DNA from: Globisporangium splendens
Lineage: Eukaryota > Oomycota > Peronosporomycetes > Pythiales > Pythiaceae
Length of the DNA stretch: 64,000 nt
Direction of reading: 5' to 3'
Assembly: GCA_006386115.1 (NCBI GenBank)
Contig: VFIW01000028.1
Location: 1-64,000, forward strand
Under the pieces are notes generated by a model that made no database searches, was not told the DNA's origin, and worked only from the letters and a program-made list of their open reading frames with translations. The position numbers and the translations under genes are program-made. This document shows positions 40,660-52,400 of this stretch, piece after piece (the first letter of the stretch is position 1; each line of letters starts with the position of its first letter).

Positions 40660-41166
40660 ATCATAAGAATACATACACTTTCTCACGCCTCGCAAGTGAT
40701 TAAAGGACAAATGGATGTGTACTCCTCCGCGTTTTATTCGGAGAGCAAACCACTCGGATCGTGTTGAATGCAAAAGGGAAACAAAAAGAAAGACGGTGAA
40801 AAATGCGTTCTCGTGTGTTGTTGCTTGAAAGTTCGTCTTTGAAAGCTGCCATGTTGCTGTCGGTGTGGCGCTCGTAATGAATCGACGGACGGAAGCAATT
40901 TCCACAGCGTGTCTTCATCACTTGTGCTCGACGCACTGAAAGAAGCGTGCAGTGTCACGAAGAGAAAACAAAGTAAAAAATGGAAGATAGAGCGGATTGG
41001 AGTGACATCATGCATTTCTACTCTGTACTGTTCGGTCAAACTTTAAGACGAAGCCTCGAAAAGCTCACAAAAACACTTGGAATATGCTCTTACGACTCGA
41101 TCTTCACGCCCTGTATTGACAGCACACAAATGAACCATCATGAGCACCTGACGCATATTTCAATAA
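40660..41166. other. Convergent 3' spacer
   Basis: This spacer lies between the small membrane protein gene and ISY1. No supported feature is seen. Confidence 0.5.
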
Positions 41167-42052
41167 TCACGCTCTTTGTGTTCGTACCAGTGCGGCGACC
41201 TGCGCTTTCCGCTCCGCTTCCGCTCGGTTCCACTCTTCAATGGTCGCTTTCTGCAGCGCGGCTTCGACCTCCTGCTCCTCTTGCAGCAATTGCGAGTCGT
41301 CTTCTTCGTCGCGGAAGCCATAATAATCGGGCTCAATGTTCTTGAACATGTCTTGTCTGTTCATGTCATACAGGAACACACATATTGGTTACGACGATAC
41401 AGACACATCACCACCATGCTGCAAAAAGATAAAGTTTCATACCTGGATCGCTTCTTTGGTGCGCGCTCTTCCTTTTGGAACAGCTCGCGCACGCCGGGGA
41501 GGTTCTTTGCCGCACCAAAGTACTTGTACCCGCCGCCGCCCTGGACCGAGCTGCCGTCGGCATCGTACGCCTGCGGCTGCGAGCGCGAGTAATCCGGTCC
41601 TCCGAGCTCTACGATCCGCTTTTCCCAGTGGCGCTTCTCGCGCATGCGCTTGTTGATCTCGTCATTCAGGTCGCGAATCACGTGCTCGCCCGACCCCGCT
41701 GCATGTGCAAAACGGACCAATCGTTTAGTTCGCTATACGAACATGGAGGAAATTACACAGATGCTAGCAGATACATAAAATGCACGCACCATTCTGGATA
41801 TCCGCAACTTTCTTGGAGATCTCGCGGATAATCTGTCGTCGCCAGCGCTCGGCGTCTTTGATGTTGTCGCACTGCGAGGCCAAATACGGACGGCGACTGC
41901 GCACAAAGACACAACGCCGTTGGTCCACGAGAAGAGCACAATAGCATAAGGCAAAACAAGGGCACGTACTTCTTGAACGTATCGGAGAAATCCTGTTTCA
42001 TGGACGTCCATCGGTTCAGCAGCGACTGCGCCTTCTCCTCATTGCGCGCCAT
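41167..42052 (-). CDS. ISY1: ISY1, pre-mRNA splicing factor
   Basis: Four exons (42052-41970, 41896-41790, 41698-41443, 41356-41167) join in frame to give 211 residues. Diagnostic stretches are MARNEEKAQSLLNRW, RRPYLASQC, RWRRQIIREISKKVADIQN, IRDLNDEINKRMREKRHWEKRI, GGPDYSRSQP, GGYKYFGAAKNLPGVRELF and a DYYGFRDEED segment. ISY1 is an NTC/Prp19-associated spliceosome protein in the catalytic core around U6/U2. The protein is shorter than the human one (285), lacking the distal C-terminal part after the acidic segment. The introns are 73, 91 and 86 bp. Confidence 0.95.
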
Positions 42053-42390
42053 GGTTGCTCCGGCAAGTTGCCTTGCGTCTTCGTTGTGTCTTAGCTGCGA
42101 TGGAATTGATCGCGATGCGGAGGTTGCCAGAAGGTGCTAGAAATGATTGCCGTAATTACCGTAAATTGACAGAAGCTAGCAACTCCCATAAATAAATGTC
42201 GCAATGCCATTTGAATAACAAACACCTCGAGAGATCATGCTGAGCTTGAAGCATTCCACAGTAAAAACGATCACTAACAAGATATCTATTGGCTGGTGCA
42301 TGCTGACGATCCCTTGTGTGTGTGTGTGTGTGCATCTAGCAGATCCGCTCATTCTACGCTCAGTCAATGCACACACACCATTATCACGTT
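42053..42390. other. Spacer between ISY1 and ALG13
   Basis: This region holds the ISY1 promoter and ALG13 3' end. A short GT repeat lies near 42315 and an AC repeat near 42370. Confidence 0.5.
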
Positions 42391-42906
42391 CTAGTTCGTT
42401 TTCTTGTCTGCCGTCGATCCTCCTGCCAGCACCACGTGGTCGACCAGACGTGGGAACGCGTATTCATCGGGGTCTGGATACGGCACGAGCTTGCTGAGGT
42501 CGGCGGTCTTCAGGGTCTCAAGCAGCGCGTCGCAAGTAGTTTGCACGCAGTAGTGCTGCTCGGCCATGGCTTCTGCGAGCTCCGTCTGGTGGTTGTCCAT
42601 CAGCGCGGTGTTGACGACGACGATGATCTTTTTCCGCAGCGAGAGCGCGTCCATGATGGATCCAGCACCCGCATGGCTGATGATCAAGTCGGCTTGCGCG
42701 ACGTCCTGCTTGTAGTGCGGGTTGTGTCGGTAGTGGCTGATCTCGATCCCGTCGAACGACTCGCGCGGGACGTGCTCGCCATGGCCGATCTGCAGCAGCA
42801 GCTTGGTGCAGCCCCTCTCCCTCAGCGCCTGCAGACACGCGTCCGTGTCCAACGCGCGCACCAACGCGTCGAACTTCGTCGTCCCCACCGTCACAAACAC
42901 GCGCAT
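42391..42906 (-). CDS. ALG13: ALG13, catalytic subunit of UDP-GlcNAc transferase
   Basis: An intronless gene encodes 171 residues, the size of yeast Alg13. It starts MRVFVTVGTTKFDALV and contains ISHYRHNPHYKQDVAQADLIISHAGAGS, KKIIVVVNTALMDNHQTELAE and a short tail, all typical of the family (GT28 C-terminal half). Alg13 binds the membrane protein Alg14 at the ER and adds the second GlcNAc to the dolichol-linked N-glycan precursor. It is divergent from the transhydrogenase gene with 235 bp between starts. Confidence 0.95.
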   Translation of the reverse strand: MRVFVTVGTTKFDALVRALDTDACLQALRERGCTKLLLQIGHGEHVPRESFDGIEISHYRHNPHYKQDVAQADLIISHAGAGSIMDALSLRKKIIVVVNTALMDNHQTELAEAMAEQHYCVQTTCDALLETLKTADLSKLVPYPDPDEYAFPRLVDHVVLAGGSTADKKTN

Positions 42907-43141
42907 CTCTTGCTCAATGTCGCCCCCAACATTCAGCCCAAGAGCTGCAATCGACCGAGTCAGCAGTCTTGCGATTGGCTGTATTCATGTTGATTAACAG
43001 CTGTTGGATTGGCTGATAAATGCGAAACGTCGCATTTCCACCAATCACGACAGATTGTCTGTCTTACCCACCACCTCAATTCTGAGGTTTTGGAGCCGCA
43101 CATGGTCGCCACAGTCCACATTCAGCGAGAATACGTCAACG
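42907..43141. promoter_or_regulatory. Shared divergent promoter with three CCAAT boxes
   Basis: ATTGG occurs at 42974-42978 and 43008-43012, and CCAAT at 43041-43045, clustered midway between the ALG13 and transhydrogenase starts. Confidence 0.5.
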
Positions 43142-45136
43142 ATGGCAGGCGCGAAGCTCATGATGCGCGCGGCGGTGGCCGCCAACAAGGCAGCGCTGCT
43201 GAACTCCAAGCAGCAGCAGTGGCGCGGCGTGGTGTCGTCTATCAAGCCGCAGGTCGCCAACTACGACCTCGTAGTGATCGGCAGCGGTCCGTCAGCCACG
43301 CAGTGCGCCATCGAGTCCTCCAAGCAAGGGAAGCGCGTCGCGATCGTCGACAAGAAGACGTCCGTCGGCGGCGTCTGCGTGCACACGGGGACGATCCCGT
43401 CCAAGACCTTCCGAGAGGCGGTGCTCCACCTTTCCGGATACCGCCACCACGGGTACGTGCATGCATCCTATTGTCAAATAGACAGACGGTGCTCGCTTAT
43501 TCGGCTCCTTAGTAACCATCGTTTTGTTGTATATCTATGATGGTTCCTTGCGTAATGTAGTTTCTATGGCAAGTCGTACTCGATGAAGACGGTGACGATT
43601 GATGACATCTTGTACCGCGTCAAGCGCGTCGTGAACTCGGAGGTCGACGTGATCAAGGCGCAGTTGAAGGCGGCGCGCGTGGAGTACATTCCAGGCTTCG
43701 CGCGCTTTGAGAACGAACACGAGATCTCGATTGTCCGTGATCCAGAGACGAGTGAGTCTCAAGATGTCGGGGAGGTCACGAACACGGTGTCGCGTCTCCG
43801 CGCCGATAAGTTTCTGATCGCGTGTGGGACGCGTCCAGCGCACAACCCGAACGTGCCGATCGACGGCAAAGTGATCTTCGACAGCGACCAGATCTTGAGC
43901 GGCGACATTCGTGACTTGCCGCGCTCGCTCATTGTGGTTGGCGCGGGTGTCATCGGCATTGAGTACGCGTCCATGCTGAATGTGATCCCAGGACACTCGG
44001 TGACGGTCATCGATGCGCGTCCAGAGGTTCGTGTCCCCATGTTTCCTTTGCGCCTTTACATTTCTACGTGCTCATAGTTTTCGAATGCCCACTGCTTTAT
44101 TTGTGATTTGCAGATCTTGTCTTTCTGTGACAACGAAATCATCAGCAACCTCACGTATGAGATGCGCAGCAAAGGCGCTCGATTCTTGCTGGGAGAGACC
44201 ATTAAGCGTGTGGAGGTACGACTGTGCAGTCTAAAGGCTTGCGAGCATGTATACTCATATGGTTATGTGCTGTTTGTAGAAAACCGATGCTGGTGTGACT
44301 GTGTATTTGAACAGTGGCAAGGTTACAAGTGCGGATGCGTTGTTGTACACTGTTGGTCGTCAGGTGTGTTGCTTAGCACTGAACACTTTCGAAAGGCTGC
44401 TGGAGCTGTGCTAATCTCTGTTCTTCTATATTTGTTTATTGATGTTCAGGCTAGCACGGATGGATTGAACTTGGAAGCCGTCAACCTGTCCCGCAATCCT
44501 CGTGGCTTGCTGAATGTGAACAAGAGCTACCAAACGGGACAGCCCAACATGTAGGTGCTTCTTGCGAGTTGGCAATTGTATTTTCCTTCTTGCTGATTGC
44601 TCTAACTCTGTCGATTCTGTTTCAGTTATGCTGTCGGCGATTGCATTGGTGCTCCGTCGCTGGCGTCGACGAGTATGGAACAGGGACGTCTTGCAGCGTG
44701 CCACATGTGGGATCAAGAAAAGCAACACGTGACGAGCCAGTTGGAGAGTGGGAACTACCCGTACGGCATCTACACAATTCCAGAGATCTCAATGGTCGGG
44801 AAAACGGAGCAGCAACTGACGAAAGAGGGTGTGAATTTTGAAATCGGTATCGCGAAATACTCGGAGCTCGCCAAGGGTCAAATGAGCGGCAGTACCGCTG
44901 GTGGCATGCTCAAGATCTTGTTCGACCCAACGACGTTGAAACTCTTTGGCGTCCACGCCATTGGCGAAGGCGCAACCGAGATCATCCACATCGGGCAAGT
45001 CGCGATTGCCATGGGCTGCTCGGTGACGTATTTCCGTGACGCCGTCTTCAACTACCCAACATTGGCCGAAGCTTACCGTGTGGCCGCGCTGAACGGACTG
45101 GGTCGTCTTAGCCGTGAGACGAACACCGACGAGTAA
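43142..45136 (+). CDS. Soluble NAD(P) transhydrogenase, probably mitochondrial
   Basis: Six exons (43142-43452, 43561-44026, 44114-44215, 44280-44363, 44450-44550, 44626-45136) give 524 residues. The protein is a two-dinucleotide-fold flavoprotein: FAD site VVIGSGPSATQ (44-54), active-site region GGVCVHTGTIPSK, NAD(P) site VVGAGVIGIEYASML, FAD site YAVGDCIGAPSLAS and the C-terminal dimer domain (EIIHIGQVAIAMG, FNYPTLAEAYRVAA). Dihydrolipoamide-dehydrogenase relatives carry CxxxxC; here the second Cys is Thr, as in bacterial SthA/UdhA, which moves hydride between NADPH and NAD. The Ala/Lys/Arg-rich first 38 residues look like a mitochondrial presequence. All introns preserve frame. Confidence 0.9.
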
Positions 45137-45175
45137 CTTACTTAATCGAGCGCACACAGGCATTTGGGGTGTGGG

Positions 45176-47524
45176 TCATAGATTAGACAAAAGAAGACGA
45201 TGAAACGATGAGCATCGAGAGACAAAAACAGAAGTCGATGGTGAAGACAATAAGTAAACACGACATTGGAAGGAGGAAAGAGAAAAGCTTTGCTTTGTAG
45301 CGATGTTCATCAATCGGCCGATCGAGTTGATCTCCCGCGTGCGTGTCTCAAAGCGCAGTGCGCGGTCGTGCAGAGAACTTTCGTTCGTCTCTGCTCCGTC
45401 ATCGTCGACGCCAAGAGACTCGAATACACTGTCCGAAATGCTGTTGTGACTGGAGAAGATTCTCGCTTTCGTAAAGCGACCACGGCATTTTTTCTGCTGT
45501 GCGTCAGGTACGTCTGACACAATCGATGTTGGCGCAACTCGTGCCGCGTTGAACGAGGGAGTAGTATCCCGCTTGGAACTTGCTGTACTGACGCGAAAGC
45601 ACACACTAAGAGCTGTTGTCGGCCATAGGAGGCCGGCACTGTAGGGGACGATAATGGACGAGTGAAACAAGACACCGCTATGAGAACCAGGTCGAAGCCG
45701 CGTCACGATTACTCTGATCACGATAACGATGGCGAGAACAGCCAACACAGCCATCAGTGTCATTTTCATGTCTTTCGCGAAGCCCTCCATGCTGACATTG
45801 AAGGGATTGCTCGATCGCGCTTGCACACGACTCATGGTATTCCCTCCATTGTGATCGCCGCTGATGCTGCTCGTGGTGAATGCGGTGAGAATGGACGTGT
45901 CACGAAATGCAAGAGAGCGGAACGGACCCAAGACTGAGAGAGCACATGAAAGACTGATCGCGTGGCCGCGGACGCCTTGAATGCCGTTGTGGGGGCACCA
46001 AAGCAGCACGTGGGTCTGGGAGAAAATCATGACCTTCATGAACAGCGCCAGGATCCATACATTACGCATCTGCAACGAGGCGTGTTGGATAAATGCCATC
46101 ACGTCGAAATGCGTCGTCCCGTTCACTGTTGTCCAATACGTCTCGAGGAAGATATCGACAAAGCTGCAGTCGATGTAGTGCGCCAAGACGTAGCAGACCA
46201 CGGGGAACAAGCTCCCGTAAACCACCACTTGGAACGGAATCTTGCTTAGCGTCTTGAGAGTGCTTACAAGTCGATCCCAGATTAGCGGGTGGCGGTCGCG
46301 AGATGTGCGGAACGTCACTGCGAACAGCAAAACCAAGCGGATCCACACGTATAGCTGCGCGACGCCTCGTAGAGTGGCCGTGAAAGGATACCATTCGGCG
46401 ATGTTGGACTCGAGAACGCCTCGCTCGTAGCGATAGTCGTCGACGAGCACCGTGCGGCACTTTGATATCGAGCCATTTCGGTGGACGCTGCTATTGGCTG
46501 ACTCCGAGATATTTTGTGTCGAGCAGTTCTGGCCACGAGCGAGCATGACGATCTCGAGGACTTCGGTCTGAAAGTACGCCGAGACGACACTTGTGGACGA
46601 AGTGGATGGATTGAACGTCGTGAACACAGTCAAATCCAGTCGCAAGCCTGGGTATTTCTTCTGCAGTGAGAGCAAGCGGAGATCGACGTGGTCCGAAATC
46701 GGAACTTTCGGGAGGGACGCGTTAATCGGATGCGTGCACATTCACCGGACCGGGCGATCACAAAACAATGGCCGACGCGCTCGAGTCACTGACGAGCAAA
46801 TGTTGAGTGACTCAGCTGGCTGCTCCGTGTTTTTCTTGTACGTGAAGACGCTATGCATTCGCCACCGCGTATTGACCTTTGTGAATCGGTACAAATAGTG
46901 GTGCAAGCGATCGATCCAGTAGTGCTGCGTCTCAAAGGCAAAGTACCCTTGCTGCTGCGAATGTATGGTGTCATCAGCGACTTGGGTCGATAGCTGACCT
47001 TGTACTTCGGACGCCAAGTTGTCGAGGAAAGTATATGCTGTGGCTAGACTCAAGATGGTTTGATAGTCTCCGGACGGCTCACGGTATTGTGCTGGCAGAT
47101 GAAGGAGCTGTCCAATGCCACGGAGACCGATTGAGGTTGTGTCGTACTTGTACGACCACAACTTGGTCGTGCTGATCGCGCTGGTGCCTTTTGTTCCAGC
47201 AAATTGGACGACGTTGCTCGTGCTGAGGTTTTGCCAAATTTGTGCAACGGGGTATGCCCACGGACCAAAGTAAACGGCGACACTCGGTCCTGCTTTTCTC
47301 GGGAAGTACTGGTAGACGTTTTTGATCCCGAGACCTGTTCGTGGGATGTCCGTCACCAAGAGGAACAAGGAGATCAGGGAAAACACGCAGCGGATCCGGG
47401 AGAAGTCGATGCACTCGTCAATGTCGTTCGCTGGAAGCTGCCAGTCACTTGGAATGACCTCAAGTCGATTTACTGGACGAAATGATTCATCGCGAAGACG
47501 TTCGCTTCGTCCCTCGGACGCCAT
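45176..47524 (-). pseudogene. Membrane-family member B, interrupted by UGA and with eroded C-terminus
   Basis: One frame runs from the ATG at 47524 to 45176 (about 782 codons) with a single TGA at 46742-46744. Members A and C have Trp there (HIPWEID and PIPWRCD against RPVR-stop). The N-terminus (DIDECIDFSRIRC, TDIPRTGLGI), VLVDDYRYERGVL, KIPFQVVVYGSLFPVVCYVLAHYID and QMRNVWILALF define the family, and hydrophobic segments match A. After IGRLMNIA the sequence departs from A and C and ends in Ser/Leu-rich residues, suggesting a late frameshift. Its 3' end lies 39 bp from the convergent transhydrogenase gene. Its 5' part is duplicated at 35636-36335. Confidence 0.78.
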
Positions 47525-48078
47525 CGTTGAGTGCTTTAAAAGGACGCAAGAACGATGAGCAACAAGAGGCGCTCCCCAGTGTCTGGGAATGGTACTTCGT
47601 CATGCTTCTCCTCGCCTAACGCTGCCGTGTTTGGCTGACTCGGCACCGCAGTATTTGTATCCACGCTCTCTCTCTCACACACACACACACGCACACTCCG
47701 AGCCTGAGCATCTATCTAAATTTGCATCACCATCATCTCAACTGCCATCAAAGCAGCCTCACACAGCGACTAGAATCCATGAACTCCCTCGAACAAGCCC
47801 GAGATTTAATTCAAGTATTGGAAAACAAAAAAAGGAAAGGATAGATCGCTAACGAACAACTCGAATCGGCCGTTTGCACGTCTCATTTTCGCTGTTATGA
47901 TCTTGTTCTCTACACCAAGACTGCAGCGCAAGCGCCAAGTATCCTCAGTCTCAGTCGCCCTTTGTTTCTCTGATCTGGCTATCGATATGCATGGCACGTA
48001 CAGGGGAGCACCATGGAGAACGATGGGGAATAAGAGAAGCGTGAAAGTGCATTGCGAATGTGCGCGATGATGAGCGAC

Positions 48079-49445
48079 GATTCGACAAACAGCTCCAGAC
48101 AACGGAAACACGTACCGTTCGTGTTTCAGACAACAAGTATCTATATTGACCAACTGAATCACCTCCTGCTGAGCAAATTTGGGTGGTACCGCAAAGACAT
48201 TCGCTTGTATGCAGCGCGTTACTATTCTCGACTCGATGCCGACCAAGCGCCATTGAAGCTTTGCCATCCAGACGCAGCTTCTTCATCGACCCGGCCATTG
48301 ATTTGCGATCACCATATCCCGTGGGAGATTGATTTTACCAGCACTTCGACTGGCGGAGATCCGCAAACGATGCGACTGAAAATTGCCGACCATATCTCGG
48401 CACGACTCTCAACTTTGGAACGTCAATACCCAAATCTTCAGTTTGACCTGACGCTATTGACTACGCAATTCGGGCGATCAAGCCTTCACCAGTACTCGTT
48501 CGTCCCAAAAGTCTACTTTCGAGACGAAAATATTGATGTCGTGATGCTCATCCGCGGGCGACGATGTGAAGACCCGGAAACGTGCAAGACAGTGCTCATT
48601 GATGACTATCGGTACGAAAGAGGTATCATGTCTACAAACGGTGAAGAGTGGTATAATGTCACGCGCTGTTTGCGTGCGGTGACTCAGTTTTACGTCTGGG
48701 TACGCGTTCTCTGCGTGCGGCTTGGTTGCTACTTTGCAAGACGACACGAAGCAAGGTTTGTCTCGTTGTCTTTACGTCAGCGGATCCAGTTGACCTGGCT
48801 GACATGCATGAAAATCCCGAGTCACGTGATCGTCTATGGGAGTTGGGTCCCGATTTCGTTGTATTCGTGGGCTCATTTGATTGACAGTTGTTTGCTTCAC
48901 GCTCTTTGTGAGACAGTGTGGATGTCTGTCAATGGCGCCGTCAAGTTCGAGTTCTTGACGTATGTGCATGTGGCGTCCGTACAAATGCGCAATGTTTGGC
49001 TGATTGCTCTCGTGGTCAAGTTTCTGGTTACGCTTCAAGTGTACAGCTTTGCGCAACGTTCTTTTCCGTGGTTGCGTCAGTATGGGCTTCTTGGAATTCG
49101 AGGTGGGTTAATCGGAATGACATCATCCGTCACCATCTTCGCGTATTTTCGAGTCTCGACGTTCCGCAATACCAAGATTGTTGCAGCTGGCATTCTGCCA
49201 CCCGAGTCGCTACGCTTGCAACGTTTGTTTTCTTCGAGTTTCGAAAACGCGAGCGAGTTCGGGCTGTTTTATGACGTGCGGGCCATTTTTGCCGCGAGCG
49301 TAGCCATTCTTGTGGCCATTCTTGTTGTTAAGGTCTTCCTGATGGGGACGAGAGTGTGGGCTCGTCCTTCGCATTGCCAAACGCTGAGTGATGCTTCGAA
49401 GTTGAACCATTCGACGCAGGTTGCTATTTTTCGGTCGTATGATCA
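48079..49445 (+). pseudogene. Inverted duplicate (A') of the central part of membrane-family gene A
   Basis: The sequence matches 38660-37294 in reverse orientation, nearly base for base, from STNSSRQRKH to AIFRSYD. It has no family N-terminus: the frame opens with about 10 unrelated residues at 48052 and continues after the match with about 40 unrelated residues to 49572. Substitutions against gene A include FVCGRR to LIRGRR, VEFLV to VKFLV, YGFAQ to YSFAQ and SHWQT to SHCQT. No frameshift is present, so the duplication is recent or constrained. Confidence 0.88.
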
Positions 49446-52400
49446 CCCATACGGTGCCTTCAGCGATCGAATTTGGATCAATCCGCCCGGACTGAAAGTG
49501 CAGCAGGCACAAAGTGACGCTGATCTCATCCGATGTGTTGTTCTACAAGCTTTTGCTGTGAACAGACAGTGACGGCATCACTTGAGAGGATTTCAATCCG
49601 ATTAGGAGTCCTTGGTAAACTGAAGTCTGGATAGTCTCGAGAGAACAGAGGACCCTCTTTGATCACGAATTGGCGCTTGCCCCGAGTAATGTTTCCAGAT
49701 ACGACTCGGCCATTTCAGCAACCTGCCACTGCCCGAACCAAGTAATACCAAAACTCGCCACTCTGGGGTATCGAGAATTCTTGCCTTCTCATCTCCGTCT
49801 GGGCATCTTCTGTATTTTTATCATCCGATGTGCTTGAACCACCTCTGATTTGCTTGTTGCCATAAATCTCGGTTGGCATACAAACAACATGGCCTGCTAT
49901 CAATGAGAGGAACCCACACAGACGCGTCTCATCAGTGCCGCACACGTCTCATCGATTCTTTGAAGCAGCGCCACCACCAATTAACCCGACCGTATATTGA
50001 CGTCAATCGAAGAAGCCATGATGCCAATGGATGAGCAGGTCGAACTCGACAGCTGACAGCAGCAGAGCGAATGAAAGCGCCGTGTCCTGCAGAGCACAAC
50101 GCTTTCCTGCGGATTGTGAGCCACTTCAGCGCGTGCTGCAGTCAAGAGCCACTCGCGATGCAGTTTGTGCATCCGTTTAGATTCATCCGCGCATCGTCAA
50201 GCGAGAGCGTGTGCCACAGCCACATGCTCTTGCCTGAGCAGCTCCCAAAATGGTTGCTTTCGGTGATGCTCTGACGAAAAATATCCAAGTTAAAAGGTGC
50301 ACTTGATGAAAATGATAGACGTTTTCAAAGGGCATGCAGTTTATACAGGTATCTCACAAATGCATGCTCTTGACTGTTGCATGCCACAGTTGTACTCTTT
50401 CTTCCCGCTTAATAGAGAATCTACAGCAGTGCCATTTTGTAAGGGAGTATGTCGAAGTTGTCGGTGTCGATCGCTCTTGTGTGTCGAAATCAAAACCATG
50501 TTGAGTCGAAAGCATTTCGACCATTTCATGAGCCAAACGAGCAACTCGCACACATTCTTCCGCACAAAACCAATCAGTCGCCAAAGGGCTATTTGAAAGC
50601 GATGACCGACCAGCGCCAGCTGCACCGGTTGACGCAAAGCGCAAAGGCAGGTGAACCTGTTCTGCCGCCGCAGTCGATGAGCCAACGACGTCACCACCGG
50701 CTCCGACGATGGAAAACAAAGCACCTCCTGCCGTGAAAGCAAAAGCCAAATCGAAAGCCAAGGCTCCTGCCGGAGCAGGCGACGAAGAAAGAAAACCAGG
50801 AGCCAGCCTCCGCGTTGCTGTGTTCTTTCGAAATGTGTTTGTTTCTTCCTGTTTTCGATTCCATTGTTGCTCGTCCGTTGATGCAGAATGTTCACTACAA
50901 AATATGTGAATTTACCAATCGGCTTGGGCTGAATGTTAAAATCGTAGTTGCTGTCTTGCTGATAACACGCTCGCGCTCATACCAGAAACTCCACGATGAA
51001 CCAAAGGCGCAACTTCAAGCTGGGATAAAATCTGCCCTCCAATTGTCTCGGACAGAGACGGGAACAAAGACCTGATTATGCAGTCATGACATTCTGGCAT
51101 TGCGGGTAGGAGTCGTGGTCGTGGTTGGCATGGTTTGAGACGGGGTTGCTCGCATCTCCTTGAGAGCCACACTCGAGCCTACTGACGTGCCGACCAGGTG
51201 GTTGGTGGTCAACTGGAGAAGCTCGAAACACGCACCAGCAGAGCTCTTCGAACACGATTTTCTCACTTTCAAGCACGTTGCTTCGCGTAAAAGTTCTTCA
51301 AACTCAACCACAGAGCATCACCCAAGTTGACACATGCAATCGCTTATTCTCCTTTCCATGCGGTTACCATTTGTGATGTCTCTGGTTTATTCATTTCGAT
51401 AATGGTGCTCGCATGGCACTTGGTCATGATTACCACCTGCAGTCACACCACCAATTAGCCCAGCGAACATTGAACTCGACATGCGAGACAGCCATCTTCG
51501 ACGTGGATACACCCGAGACATCGCTGGTATGGTAGATGGCACCAACCAACGAAAGAGAGAGAGATTGAAATGATTGTATCCGTAGAAAGTGACGCGTAGT
51601 CGTCGAGTTTTCTCACAATTCACTCAGTGGGAAGACTTGAGTCACAGTGTCACAATTGTTGGCATGCGCCGAAGCGGCACTGGCGCACAATAGAAGCGAA
51701 GAGTGCGGTGTTTCTAAGCGTATCGGGCAGAGTACTTCAGGGCCGGCGAAATTTCGAGTTTCGCGACACATTTCGGCAGTGTGAAGCAGAGAACCCTCGC
51801 ATTTGGATGACGCCTCGCAGTCCACAAACACGAAGTATTTGCTCCAAAGCCTCATAAATCAGCGCCGACGGACTGAACCCATTTCACACACACCCGAGCC
51901 AAATCTATCGAAGAAGAATCCGACCAATGGCTACTTCAACGTGCATGGGCTTTTCGCTTGTCCCCCCACCCCTGCACAGTACAGTGTTGCTGGTAAACAT
52001 CTCGAATCAACATGCTCGGAAAAACAAAAAAAGTCAGAAATGAAAAGTAATGATTGTGCGGCTGCTGTGCGCTTTCAGTGTATATGCTGCTTGTTTTGTC
52101 TCTTTGGCATATACACCAAATGTGCAACAGGTCTCCATAAACATGCAAATCTGTGAAACGCAGAGCATCTGACGCGCTTGGATTTTTCAGACTCGTATCA
52201 CATCGGTGAGAGAGAAGGAGAAAAAACGAAGGAGCCGATCCGATCCATATGAGCCGGTCGCACACACACACACACCTCTTTTTATTTTTGTTTTAGTGAG
52301 GTGTATATTATGTTGCGCGTGCGCACACACCTCATGCACACTTAGTATACTGTATTACGCCGCAGCTGATGACCACTTCAGTTTCGCCAAGCCCACGAAA

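Noticed and set aside
43004..43141. Upstream ATG at 43004 as the transhydrogenase start
   Set aside because: The segment holds clustered CCAAT boxes and encodes an unlikely peptide; the ATG at 43142 starts a good presequence.
3040..46744. UGA reassigned to Trp in this organism
   Set aside because: Intact genes here use TGG for Trp, and several, including the BROX-like, RAMA-PHD and ISY1 genes, end in TGA. The UGA-at-Trp cases all lie in genes with other damage or in duplicates.
50341..50895. 184-codon minus-strand frame in the gene desert
   Set aside because: It has no motif, odd composition and overlapping frames on both strands of similar length; it was not accepted as a gene.
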